Source: DASYSA01 sp036003885 (GTDB lineage Bacteria > Acidobacteriota > Blastocatellia > UBA7656). Taken from it: 8,687 bases of DNA. The notes beneath the pieces are model-generated. The model ran no database searches and was not told where the DNA came from. It saw nothing but the letters and a program-made list of their open reading frames with translations. The stretch is from assembly GCA_036003885.1 (NCBI GenBank), contig DASYSA010000003.1, forward strand, positions 1-8,687, given 5' to 3'. This document shows positions 1 to 6,089 of this stretch, piece by piece. How positions within the stretch are numbered: position 1 is the stretch's first letter; each line of letters opens with the position of its first letter. The position numbers were made by a program, and so were the translations under genes.

Positions 1-365
1 TACCCCATTCGTTCGCGATAACCGTCAGCATAGCCCTGCGCGAACGCCTCTCGGTAATTGATGCTGTCAGAGTTTCTGTAATGCTTATGGCTGTTGGGGT
101 CATTCGCCTTGCCGTGTTTCGCATCGTCCTTTCCTCGACTAAGTCCGTCACTATAGCCCTGCTCTCGCTGATAAGCTATAGGGTCGTACACCCTATAGTA
201 GTTCGGGTAATAGTGAGGGAAGAAGAACGGCCTATTCACAACAACCACTCTAGGCCTGTGAACCACTCTGATCTGCGCACTGGCAGTAGTAGCCCACGCA
301 CCGAACAGGAGGATGACCGCGACCAATGCACTCGTGACTCCCTTCCTGACTCTATTTGATTTCAT
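1..365 (-). CDS. Secreted GY-motif protein, C-terminus off the left edge
   Basis: The frame opens at ATG (365-363) and runs 121 codons without a stop to the window edge, so the C-terminus is missing. Residues 1-30 form a Sec signal peptide: basic start (KSNRVRKG), hydrophobic core (ALVAVILLFGAWA), and a signal peptidase I site TASA before Gln31. A stretch rich in Val, Phe and Tyr follows (32-60). The mature part has two copies of a short motif, EQGYSDG (68-74) and AQGYADG (109-115), joined by a polar segment with GKDDAKHGKANDP (78-90) and HKHY (93-96). From memory, GY-xx-G repeats with a DP..H..Y linker occur in uncharacterised exported proteins of Acidobacteriota; I know no function. A perfect Shine-Dalgarno six bases upstream fixes the start. 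The DNA is less GC-rich than the genes further right. The coding call is strong; any biochemical role is unknown. Confidence 0.82.
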   Translation of the reverse strand, partial: MKSNRVRKGVTSALVAVILLFGAWATTASAQIRVVHRPRVVVVNRPFFFPHYYPNYYRVYDPIAYQREQGYSDGLSRGKDDAKHGKANDPNSHKHYRNSDSINYREAFAQGYADGYRERMG

Positions 366-371
366 CTTTCG

Positions 372-381
372 TCACCTCCTT
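372..381 (-). promoter_or_regulatory. Ribosome binding site of the secreted GY protein
   Basis: On the minus strand this reads AAGGAGGTGA, fully complementary to the 3' end of 16S rRNA, with six bases (CGAAAG) before the ATG at 365. It is the strongest RBS in the window and decides the start of a gene that is open at its far end. Confidence 0.85.
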
Positions 382-392
382 CTTTTGTGTTG

Positions 393-425
393 ACTCAGAC
401 ATCTCCTGTCTTGTGAAGACTGAGT
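393..425 (-). promoter_or_regulatory. Hairpin in the leader of the secreted GY protein
   Basis: ACTCAG (393-398) pairs with CTGAGT (420-425). Within it GTCTT (408-412) pairs with AAGAC (416-420) around a 3-base loop, sharing only base 420. The structure lies about 12 bases upstream of the Shine-Dalgarno in the predicted leader. It could modulate translation or mRNA stability; there is no T-run, so it does not look like an attenuator. Confidence 0.3.
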
Positions 426-484
426 AAGGTCGTTGGACTTCGAACCATTATTTTATGGTCGCTCTACGACCTTACCAAGTCTTC
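415..484. repeat. 19-bp inverted repeat framing a promoter
   Basis: The left arm 415-433 (GAAGACTGAGTAAGGTCGT) matches the reverse complement of the right arm 466-484 at 17 of 19 positions, with 32 bp between. Arm centres are about 51 bp apart, close to five helical turns. A smaller dyad, ACCAT/ATGGT (444-448/455-459), sits in the middle. The predicted minus-strand start near 443 lies between the arms, so the transcript contains only one arm. The dyad would therefore act as DNA, for example as paired operator half-sites, and not as a transcribed hairpin. Confidence 0.6.
450..478 (-). promoter_or_regulatory. Sigma-70-type promoter of the secreted GY protein
   Basis: On the minus strand TTGGTA (478-473, 4 of 6 to TTGACA) is followed after exactly 17 bp by TAAAAT (455-450, 5 of 6 to TATAAT). 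Transcription would start near 443, giving a leader of about 78 nt before the ATG at 365. The -35 box lies inside the right arm of a 19-bp inverted repeat, and the -10 box lies between the arms, which suggests an operator. Read from consensus only; no start-site data. Confidence 0.5.
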
Positions 485-769
485 AATACCTTTGATGACC
501 TTGTCCAAGTCAGGGTGGCCCGCAGTCGGCCCTGCCTCGCGAGGCGAGAGTAAGCTACGGGTGTGCAGCAACTTGGAAGTCGATCAGCGCGAACGAGCTC
601 GAAACTCGACTGTCCAATGAAGGTTTTTGGAACTACTCGGTCGGGTCGCGTTAGCCGAAGGGTGATTCTCAGTCGGAGCGCGTGTGTTCCTTCTCTCCGG
701 AATTATTCCACACCGAAGGTAATAAACTTGTGATCCGTTTTCTTGTTGTGGAAGCCCGCGCGATCCCTT

Positions 770-797
770 CCCTGGACCCTGAATCCTAAATCCTGCC
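770..797. repeat. Four heptamers of a CCTRAA-type repeat
   Basis: Four in-phase 7-mers: CCCTGGA, CCCTGAA, TCCTAAA, TCCTGCC. The tract is degenerate and short but keeps the 7-bp period found in the other gaps. No inverted partner arm is visible nearby. Confidence 0.55.
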
Positions 798-876
798 TTG
801 ACGTTTTCGTCTGTTTCTGGGGGAATGTCTGTGCTCTTGAGGGCTTCGTCGCTTTCTATTAAGGACGTGGCCGAGT

Positions 877-909
877 CAAGGGGCAAGGGGCAAGGGGCAA
901 GGGGCAAGG
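877..909. repeat. CAAGGGG heptamer tandem repeat
   Basis: Four exact copies of CAAGGGG (877-904) plus a partial fifth (CAAGG, 905-909). This is the most regular tract in the left half. It lies about 100 bp before the isomerase start and has only one orientation. Exact tandem copies are prone to slippage, so copy number may vary between strains. Confidence 0.9.
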
Positions 910-1009
910 AGCACATCACGTGTCACGGTTCGTGCTTGTTCGGCATGTGTGCAAGATTTTGTCGCAGCCTGCCAAGCTCCATGCAACATTGACCAAACGG
1001 TGAACGCAA

Positions 1010-2128
1010 ATGCACTCTGACGACACGGGAAAGGATGTTGACTCAGATTTCGGCGGCAATCGGTCTCTAACGTCACCATCCGGAGAAACCCTGGCGTCTC
1101 GTGCTGAGCGGCTCGACCACTCGGGTATGGCCAACGTCATCGAACGCACGCCGATACACATTGAGATCGCGCTTCAGCAAGAACTCCCCGCAATTCCTAC
1201 AGGACCATTCGATCAGGTTATCATCGCAGGTATGGGTGGCTCGGTGTTGCCTGCCGAACTTGTAATCGATGCATTCTCCGAACGAATAAGGGTTCCATTG
1301 AGGGTTATCAGGCATTATCTCCTTCCATTATCGGTGAACGAGAAGTGCCTCGTTATCGTCAGCTCCTTTTCAGGCAACACCGAAGAGACACTGTCGATTG
1401 TTGAACCTTTTCCTGAAAAGGCGCCGAATCTGGTTGTGATCACAGCTGGCGGCCAACTGGCAACGCTGGCTAAGAAGAGGGGTTACTCGCTGATTGAAAT
1501 ACCATATCGGCGTGAGCCGGAGGGGTTTCAGCCGAGATCGGCCGTTGGCTACGTCGCGACCTATTTTGCGCGCGTGCTCAGTTCAGCCGGTCTGTTGGAT
1601 GATCCGACGGCCGAACTGGAGAGTGTGACCGGCTTCCTACGCGGGGTTAACATTCGGCCGGCTGCCGAGGAGTTTGCAAGGTGGCTGGGCCCGCGAATCC
1701 CTGTGGTTTATACCGATGAAGAACATCGGATGTCCATTGCCCGAACCGCGAAGATAAAGTTCAACGAGAATTCAAAGCGGCCGGCGTTCTTCAACGGTCT
1801 ACCCGAGGCAAATCACAACGAGATGATCGGTTTCTCCAATAAGGGCCTCGGAGACTTCGGAATATTGTATCTCCACGACCCGGCGAGTCACCCGCGAATA
1901 CGAGAGCGCTTCAATGTAATGAAGAAAGTGTTCCTGCAGGAAGGGCTGCACAATGTGGCATTCCGGGAGTGGGAGATCCCCGGAGTGACAAAACTTCAGA
2001 AGATCTTCGCGGCGATTAACTTTGCGGACTGGTGTTCATACACGCTAGCGCTTCTCGATGGGGTGGACCCGACGCCGGTGGCGTTGGTGGAGAGTTTTAA
2101 GCAGGTGCTGACAGAGGGCCAGGGGTGA
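1010..2128 (+). CDS. Bifunctional phosphoglucose/phosphomannose isomerase
   Basis: This 372-residue cytoplasmic enzyme of the two-SIS-domain PGI/PMI family interconverts glucose-6-phosphate or mannose-6-phosphate with fructose-6-phosphate, linking glycolysis to GDP-mannose and cell-surface sugars. Family signatures in order: LDHSGM (35-40), the phosphate-binding loop AGMGGS (73-78), SFSGNTEET (119-127), TAGGQL (145-150), PRSAVGY (175-181), NENSK with the likely catalytic Glu253, EANHNE with the likely ring-opening His269, and a C-terminal Lys364 near the position used in archaeal homologues. ATG 1010 has GGTGA (999-1003) six bases upstream, a weak but plausible RBS. LDHSGM is a conserved N-terminal element, so the ATG at 1127 would be too late. 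Residues 1-25 look unconserved, and an alternative start cannot be excluded. Length is slightly above the family norm. The stop codon touches the first unit of a repeat array. Confidence 0.88.
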   Translation: MHSDDTGKDVDSDFGGNRSLTSPSGETLASRAERLDHSGMANVIERTPIHIEIALQQELPAIPTGPFDQVIIAGMGGSVLPAELVIDAFSERIRVPLRVIRHYLLPLSVNEKCLVIVSSFSGNTEETLSIVEPFPEKAPNLVVITAGGQLATLAKKRGYSLIEIPYRREPEGFQPRSAVGYVATYFARVLSSAGLLDDPTAELESVTGFLRGVNIRPAAEEFARWLGPRIPVVYTDEEHRMSIARTAKIKFNENSKRPAFFNGLPEANHNEMIGFSNKGLGDFGILYLHDPASHPRIRERFNVMKKVFLQEGLHNVAFREWEIPGVTKLQKIFAAINFADWCSYTLALLDGVDPTPVALVESFKQVLTEGQG

Positions 2129-2266
2129 GGTGTCAGGTGCCAGACGTTTGGTGTCAGGTACCAGGTGCGAGATGTTCGGTGTCAGCGAATGCTGAGCCAG
2201 CGGTCAACTGCCGGCCCCTGACACCTGACACCTGGCACCTGACACCTGATACCTGGCACCTGATTC
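2128..2266. repeat. Two-armed inverted heptamer array, AGGTGYC type
   Basis: The left arm has eight in-phase 7-mers (2128-2183), consensus AGGTGYC, with variants AGACGTT and AGATGTT. After a unique spacer (2184-2217), seven in-phase units of the reverse complement follow (2218-2266), mostly CTGACAC or CTGGCAC, the last degenerate. Segment 2128-2143 is perfectly complementary to 2232-2247 (16 bp), and 2178-2185 to 2218-2225 (8 bp), so RNA or single-stranded DNA could fold into a long hairpin. The array fills almost the whole gap between the isomerase stop and the next RBS. It may serve as a terminator or mRNA-end structure, but there is no T-run. Confidence 0.92.
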
Positions 2267-2279
2267 ATTAATTCAATTC

Positions 2280-2284
2280 GGGAG
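2280..2284 (+). promoter_or_regulatory. Ribosome binding site of the acyl-CoA synthetase
   Basis: GGGAG ends nine bases before ATG 2294. It also precedes the out-of-frame ATG at 2287, but only by two bases, which supports 2294 as the real start. Confidence 0.6.
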
Positions 2285-2293
2285 AGATGACTG

Positions 2294-3868
2294 ATGAACT
2301 TGACTCTCAGCCCAATCAGATTCAAAGATCGCGCGGAGACGCTCTACGCGAACAAGGTTGGAATTGTGGATGGCCAGGTGCGGCTAACCTATCGGGAGTT
2401 CGGGGAGCGCGCGGATCGCCTGTCGAACGCTCTGACGGGGCTGGGCGTCCAGCGTGGAGAGCGCGTCGCGTGGCTGGGATATAACAGCCACGAGTTGCTC
2501 GAGGCATACTACGGCGTCGTACAGATGGGAGCGGTGTTGTTACCCTTGAATATTCGCCTCACGCCCCAGGAGATCGCTTACATACTGAACGACTCCGAAA
2601 CAGTTGCGCTGTTCTATAACCGGGACTTCGCGCCAATCGTTGAAGGAGTTGGCAATCAATCGCCCACGATCAGACACTACATTCCGGTAGAGGCGAGCGC
2701 GGGAGGTGGCTACGAAACCCTGCTTGAGGCGGCAGCGGCCGATTTCACGCCTCCTTCCGATATCCAGGACGACGACCTTGCCGAACTGTTCTACACATCG
2801 GGGACGACGGCGAATCCGAAGGGTGTAATGATGACTCATCGCAATCTCTACCTGCATGCGATGCAGGCGATGGCCGGGCTTGGGATCAAGGACGAGAACG
2901 TCCAGCTTCACACCATACCGCTGTTTCACGTTAACGGCTGGGGAACGCCGCACACTATCACGTGTTCGGGAGCGCGTCACGTCGTGGCAAAGAAGTTCGA
3001 TCCTGCGCAGGTGCTGGAGTTGATCCAGCAGGAGCGAGTAACGCACTTTTCGATGGTGCCGACGATGGCGACAGCCCTTATTAACCATCCCCAGCTCGGC
3101 GAGTACGACCTCTCGAGTCTCGAGTATGTCGGTCTGGGCGGCGCCGCATCGCCGGTCGATCTGATTCGCGAAGTGGAGCAGAAGCTGGGATGCCCGGCTT
3201 ATGGAGGCTATGGGCTTACTGAGACCACGCCTGTGCTTACCTTCTCCTTCGTAAAGGACAATCTCAAGCCCCTGTCCGATGAGGAGCGATGGCGGCGCCA
3301 GGCGATGACCGGCTATCCGATGCCGGGGGTCGAGATGAGGATCGTAGATGCAAACGATCGGTTTCTGCCTCACGACGGAGAGAGCGCGGGCGAGATCGTG
3401 GTCAGGGCTGACAACGTAATGTCGGGCTATTGGAAGCAGCCCGAGGATACGGCCAATGCGATGCGCGGGGGCTGGTTCCACACCGGAGACATGGCGACGG
3501 TGGATAAGGAAGGATACTTCCTGATCGTCGATCGCAAGAAGGACATCATCATTTCGGGCGGCGAAAACATCTCTTCGATCGAGGTCGAGAAAGCGATCTA
3601 CTCCCACCCGGCTGTCTTCGAGTGTGCCGTCATAGCGATACCCGATGATCGCTGGGGAGAGGTGCCAAAGGCGCTCGTTGTACTCAAGCCGGGGGAGGCT
3701 CTCGGCGAGAAGGATCTGATCGATTACTGCCGAACGAGATTGCCCGGCTTCAAGCTTCCGAAGAGCATTGAATTCCTCGAATCGTTGCCCAAAGGCGGGA
3801 CCGGGAAGATTCTGAAGAAGGAGTTGAGGGAGCAGTACTGGCGGGGATACGAGAAGCGCGTGCATTAA
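2294..3868 (+). CDS. AMP-forming acyl-CoA synthetase (fatty-acid-CoA ligase family)
   Basis: A 524-residue ANL-superfamily enzyme that activates a carboxylic acid to an acyl-adenylate with ATP, then transfers it to CoA. All core motifs are intact: P-loop YTSGTTANPKG (167-177), PLFHVNGWG (209-217), GYGLTET (305-311), GWFHTGD (393-399), hinge DRKKDIIISGGENIS (413-427) and PKGGTGKILKK (499-509) with catalytic Lys505. The layout is a large N-terminal domain to about residue 412 followed by the mobile C-terminal domain. Length and the HVNGWG / GGENISSIEVE signatures fit the medium/long-chain fatty acyl-CoA ligase branch (AlkK-like, also DmdB-like enzymes). The exact acid cannot be read from the sequence. 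There is no signal peptide or membrane segment, so it is cytoplasmic. Flanking genes give no pathway clue. It probably feeds beta-oxidation or lipid synthesis. Confidence 0.9.
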   Translation: MNLTLSPIRFKDRAETLYANKVGIVDGQVRLTYREFGERADRLSNALTGLGVQRGERVAWLGYNSHELLEAYYGVVQMGAVLLPLNIRLTPQEIAYILNDSETVALFYNRDFAPIVEGVGNQSPTIRHYIPVEASAGGGYETLLEAAAADFTPPSDIQDDDLAELFYTSGTTANPKGVMMTHRNLYLHAMQAMAGLGIKDENVQLHTIPLFHVNGWGTPHTITCSGARHVVAKKFDPAQVLELIQQERVTHFSMVPTMATALINHPQLGEYDLSSLEYVGLGGAASPVDLIREVEQKLGCPAYGGYGLTETTPVLTFSFVKDNLKPLSDEERWRRQAMTGYPMPGVEMRIVDANDRFLPHDGESAGEIVVRADNVMSGYWKQPEDTANAMRGGWFHTGDMATVDKEGYFLIVDRKKDIIISGGENISSIEVEKAIYSHPAVFECAVIAIPDDRWGEVPKALVVLKPGEALGEKDLIDYCRTRLPGFKLPKSIEFLESLPKGGTGKILKKELREQYWRGYEKRVH

Positions 3869-3885
3869 AGCGACGTCGGGCTTTT
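3867..3885 (+). terminator. Weak hairpin overlapping the acyl-CoA synthetase stop
   Basis: AAAGC (3867-3871) can pair with GCTTT (3880-3884), followed by one further T. The stem is only 5 bp and starts within the TAA stop codon. It could contribute to termination but is much weaker than a standard intrinsic terminator. Confidence 0.2.
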
Positions 3886-3896
3886 AGGTCAACTCT

Positions 3897-3919
3897 GAAA
3901 TCGGAATCGAGGAATCGAG
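3897..3919. repeat. Short GAATCGAG direct repeat
   Basis: GAATCGAG occurs twice in tandem (3904-3911, 3912-3919), preceded by the similar GAAATCG (3897-3903). The period is mainly 8 bp, unlike the heptamer arrays, so it may be a separate or decayed tract. Confidence 0.5.
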
Positions 3920-3973
3920 GGCCTGACCCCATCAGGATCCCGCGGAAACTTCCATGCTTCGGCTCGCCTGATG

Positions 3974-3979
3974 TATAGT
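3974..3979 (+). promoter_or_regulatory. Possible -10 box for glyQS
   Basis: TATAGT matches TATAAT at 5 of 6, about 100 bp before the glyQS start, in a segment without repeats. No convincing -35 box lies 16-18 bp upstream. If used, the transcript would carry the whole hairpin leader at 4016-4071. Another candidate -35, TTGACT (4003-4008), has no good -10 partner. Confidence 0.25.
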
Positions 3980-4015
3980 TCCTGATTCCTTCTTTGGCGA
4001 TTTTGACTGAGGAGC

Positions 4016-4078
4016 TCTGGTTTGGGTTTATGTTTCAAACTAGAACCACAAACCATAAACCGAAAACCAGAAACTAAT
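4016..4078 (+). repeat. AACCANA heptamer array forming a leader hairpin before glyQS
   Basis: Five in-phase units run 4044-4078: AACCACA, AACCATA, AACCGAA, AACCAGA and a degenerate AACTAAT. Upstream lies a shorter reverse-complement arm (4016-4036, TCTGGTT-type). TCTGGTTT (4016-4023) pairs with 4064-4071, and GGTTTATG (4025-4032) pairs with CATAAACC (4054-4061), giving 16 bp with one small internal loop. The stem ends eight bases before the glyQS ATG and occupies the place where a Shine-Dalgarno would be. It could influence translation of glyQS. No T-box specifier or antiterminator is visible. Confidence 0.8.
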
Positions 4079-4079
4079 C

Positions 4080-5477
4080 ATGGCAGATATCGAGACGATT
4101 ACATCATTGGCTAAGCGTCGGGGCTTCGGTTTTCAATCGAGCGACATCTACGGAGGGCTTGGCAGCGTTTGGGATTATGGTCCTCTTGGGGTCGAGCTCA
4201 AGAACAACGTCATGCGGGCGTGGTGGCGAGCCGTGGTATACGAACGCGACGACATGGTTGGACTCGATGCCGGGATTCTGATGAACAGGCTGGTGTGGAA
4301 GTACTCCGGCCACGAGGAGACGTTCTCCGATCCGCTTGTCGATTGCCGGAAGTGTAACTCGAGATTGCGTGCCGATAAGCTCGAGGGAAAGCTCTGTCCC
4401 GTCTGCGGCTCGTCCGATCTGACTGAACCGCGGCAGTTCAATCTGATGTTTCGCACCACGGTTGGGCCCGTCGAAGACGAATCGGGACTCGCCTATCTCA
4501 GGCCCGAGACAGCGCAGGGCATGTTTGTGAACTTCAAGAACGTGCTCGACTCGACCAATCGCAAGCTGCCCTTTGGAATCGCCCAGATAGGCAAGGCGTT
4601 TCGCAATGAGATAACGCCCGGCAACTTCATCTTCAGGACTCGCGAGTTTGAGCAGATGGAGATCGAGTACTTCGTCAAACCGCCCGACATCCTGAAGCCC
4701 GGAGAGCCCACTGACGAAGAATGGCACGAGCGCTGGATCGAAGACCGATACAACTGGTATGTCGCGCTCGGCATGCGTCCCGAGAACCTGCGCAAGTACG
4801 AACAGCCGCGCGCGGAGCTGGCGCACTACGCGAAGCGCACGGTCGATCTTCAGTATCGCTTCTTCCCGGAGCGCGCCGACGAGGAGAAACAGTGGGACGA
4901 GCTCGAAGGGATTGCCAATCGGACCGACTTCGACCTGAAATCTCATTCGAAGAAGCCGGTGAATGAGGAGGGCAAGCGGATCAACCCCGACTCGACCGCC
5001 GACCTCACCTACTTCGACCACGAGACGAACAAGCACGTCTTCCCGTACGTGATCGAGCCGTCTGCCGGAGTGGGCCGCTCGGTGCTCGCGTTCCTCATGG
5101 ATGCGTACAGTGAAGAGGAAGTGCGCGGCGAAAAGCGCGTGGTTCTGAAGCTTCATAGCGATCTAGCCCCGATCAAGGTTGCGGTGCTGCCCCTGGCGAA
5201 GAACAAGGAGGGCATCGTCACCCTCGCAAAAGAGATCAAGTCGCGGCTTCAACGCACGGGCACGATGCGCGCGGTCTACGACGATACGGCTGGAATAGGC
5301 AAGCTGTACCGGCGGCAGGATGAGGTTGGCACCCCGCTTTGCATCACCGTTGACCATCAATCGCTGGAGGATAGTCAGGCGACGATCCGCGACCGGGACT
5401 CGATGCTGCAGGAGCGCGTGCCCATTGCAGAGATCGAAGCCATAGTGGGCAAGAGGCTGAGTCCTGTTACCGGGTAA
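4080..5477 (+). CDS. glyQS: Glycyl-tRNA synthetase, single-chain class II type
   Basis: A 465-residue homodimeric GlyRS that charges tRNA-Gly with glycine in the cytoplasm; it is essential for translation. This is the alpha2 form found in Thermus, Bacillus and eukaryotes, not the alpha2beta2 form of most Proteobacteria. Seen: N-terminal RRGFGFQSSDIYGGLGSVWD (13-32) and DYGPLG (32-37), a Cys4 pair CxxC at 89/92 and 106/109, probably binding zinc, LRPETAQGMF (140-149), motif 2 around AFRNE (173-177) and FRTREFEQMEIEYF (185-198), motif 3 PSAGVGRS (327-334), and an anticodon-binding domain from about 363 (LAPIKVAVLPLAK) to the end. Motif 3 has GVGR where some bacterial enzymes have GVDR; a Gly is also found in eukaryotic GlyRS, so activity should be intact. 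No Shine-Dalgarno precedes ATG 4080, but the conserved N-terminus begins right after it, so the start is secure. Confidence 0.95.
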   Translation: MADIETITSLAKRRGFGFQSSDIYGGLGSVWDYGPLGVELKNNVMRAWWRAVVYERDDMVGLDAGILMNRLVWKYSGHEETFSDPLVDCRKCNSRLRADKLEGKLCPVCGSSDLTEPRQFNLMFRTTVGPVEDESGLAYLRPETAQGMFVNFKNVLDSTNRKLPFGIAQIGKAFRNEITPGNFIFRTREFEQMEIEYFVKPPDILKPGEPTDEEWHERWIEDRYNWYVALGMRPENLRKYEQPRAELAHYAKRTVDLQYRFFPERADEEKQWDELEGIANRTDFDLKSHSKKPVNEEGKRINPDSTADLTYFDHETNKHVFPYVIEPSAGVGRSVLAFLMDAYSEEEVRGEKRVVLKLHSDLAPIKVAVLPLAKNKEGIVTLAKEIKSRLQRTGTMRAVYDDTAGIGKLYRRQDEVGTPLCITVDHQSLEDSQATIRDRDSMLQERVPIAEIEAIVGKRLSPVTG

Positions 5478-5480
5478 GCC

Positions 5481-5496
5481 TCGGCAGCTTTGCCGA
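5481..5496 (+). terminator. Hairpin shortly after glyQS
   Basis: TCGGCA (5481-5486) pairs perfectly with TGCCGA (5491-5496) around a GCTT loop, three bases after the glyQS stop, and is followed by the palindrome CGGCGCCG (5497-5504). There is no T-run, so intrinsic termination is doubtful; it may protect the 3' end. This gap (5478-5605) is the only one between the plus-strand genes without a heptamer array. Confidence 0.35.
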
Positions 5497-5589
5497 CGGC
5501 GCCGCAGTGGCCGATCAGAACTGCGAACGAACAAAGGTTGAACTTCATAAATCGAACCGGCCTGGAAGGGATCAAACAACGAACACCGA

Positions 5590-5595
5590 AAGGAG
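5590..5595 (+). promoter_or_regulatory. Ribosome binding site of the cytochrome c gene
   Basis: AAGGAG sits ten bases before ATG 5606. It selects this start over the in-frame ATG at 5507, which has no RBS and would put a 33-residue charged extension ahead of a clear signal peptide. Confidence 0.75.
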
Positions 5596-5605
5596 ATGCT
5601 GTCTA

Positions 5606-6085
5606 ATGAAGGTTTTCAAGGTGGGGGTGGTTCTATCACTGGCGGTTGTGTTCTCAACGGCGTGTCACACAACTGAAGAGGGCAACAAGAACGCTCCGAA
5701 CGCGAACCAGCCGTCGAACGCTAACACGAGTCAGGCCGCGCCCGTGACCTCATCGAATTCGAACGCAAGCGCGCAGCCGGAGCCTTCCGCGACTGCCAAC
5801 AAAGCTGCCACTGATTCCAAGTCTTCGTCCTCCGCAAAGGTTGACGGGGCAGCGCTGTTTGTCGCTCAGAAATGTGCGACCTGCCACGGCCCGGATGGGA
5901 AGGGCAAGGTGAAAGGCGCTCCTAATTTCACGGACGCAGCCTGGCAAAAGAAGGAGAGCGACGCTGATTTGACCGAGGACATCAAGAAGGGCAAACCGCC
6001 TAAGATGCCTGCCTTCGAGTCGAAACTAAACGACGGCGAGATCAAGGCCCTGGTCGTCTATCTACGCACTTTCTCGGGCAAGTGA
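5606..6085 (+). CDS. Class I cytochrome c, predicted lipoprotein
   Basis: A 159-residue exported electron carrier. Residues 1-19 form a signal peptide (MKVFK, then VGVVLSLAVVFSTA) ending before Cys20. The box is STAC, with Ser at -3 where Leu is usual, so lipidation is likely but not certain. Residues 22-79 are a low-complexity Asn/Ala/Ser/Pro-rich linker, probably a flexible tether to the membrane. The heme domain runs from about 80 to 159: VDGAALF, heme-binding CATCH (90-94; His94 is the proximal ligand), GPDGKGKVKGAPNF, then PPKMPAF with Met134 as the likely distal ligand, and a C-terminal helix DGEIKALVVYLRTF. It resembles the small cytochrome c / CcoP-type domain (cytochrome_CBB3 class). 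The partner is unknown: neighbours are a tRNA synthetase and a tRNA-modifying enzyme, not respiratory genes. An upstream ATG at 5507 is rejected. Confidence 0.88.
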   Translation: MKVFKVGVVLSLAVVFSTACHTTEEGNKNAPNANQPSNANTSQAAPVTSSNSNASAQPEPSATANKAATDSKSSSSAKVDGAALFVAQKCATCHGPDGKGKVKGAPNFTDAAWQKKESDADLTEDIKKGKPPKMPAFESKLNDGEIKALVVYLRTFSGK

Positions 6086-6089
6086 ACAC

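Larger units (their letters stand above)
485..1009. other. Intergenic stretch with no convincing gene
   Basis: No frame here shows a recognisable protein together with a ribosome binding site. Open frames on both strands run through the repeat tracts and read as low-complexity Pro/Leu or Gly/Lys strings. Visible structure: a 12-bp perfect palindrome GCCTCGCGAGGC (534-545), a small dyad GGAAT-T-ATTCC (699-709), two heptamer tracts (770-797 and 877-909), and AGCAC/GTGCT (910-914/932-936) enclosing CACGTG (917-922). A promoter for the isomerase presumably lies at the right end, but I see no good -35/-10 pair. Confidence 0.5.

Noticed and set aside
81..359. A 92-codon plus-strand open frame near the left edge
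   Set aside because: It is antisense to the secreted protein gene, which has a signal peptide, perfect Shine-Dalgarno and promoter; the plus frame has none of these.
434..465. TTCGAA-containing loop resembling a tRNA T-arm
   Set aside because: The flanking bases do not form a 5-bp T-stem on either strand, and no acceptor or anticodon stem fits.
584..919. A 111-codon minus-strand open frame in the long intergenic region
   Set aside because: Its N-terminus is the translated CAAGGGG repeat (LAPCPLPL), there is no RBS, and the rest shows no family signature.
2128..2266. Transposon terminal inverted repeats
   Set aside because: The arms are tandem arrays of short units, not unique termini; the spacer is 34 bp without coding capacity, and no target-site duplication is visible.
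2540..3865. A 441-codon open frame antisense to the acyl-CoA synthetase
   Set aside because: It is fully covered by a gene with all ANL motifs; the translation is Arg/His/Leu-rich without a known domain, as expected from codon bias in the opposite strand.
4104..5156. A 350-codon open frame antisense to glyQS
   Set aside because: Shadow of a clear glycyl-tRNA synthetase; no RBS and no recognisable domain.
5507..5605. N-terminal extension of the cytochrome gene from ATG 5507
   Set aside because: It would bury the signal peptide behind 33 charged residues; ATG 5606 has a well-placed AAGGAG.
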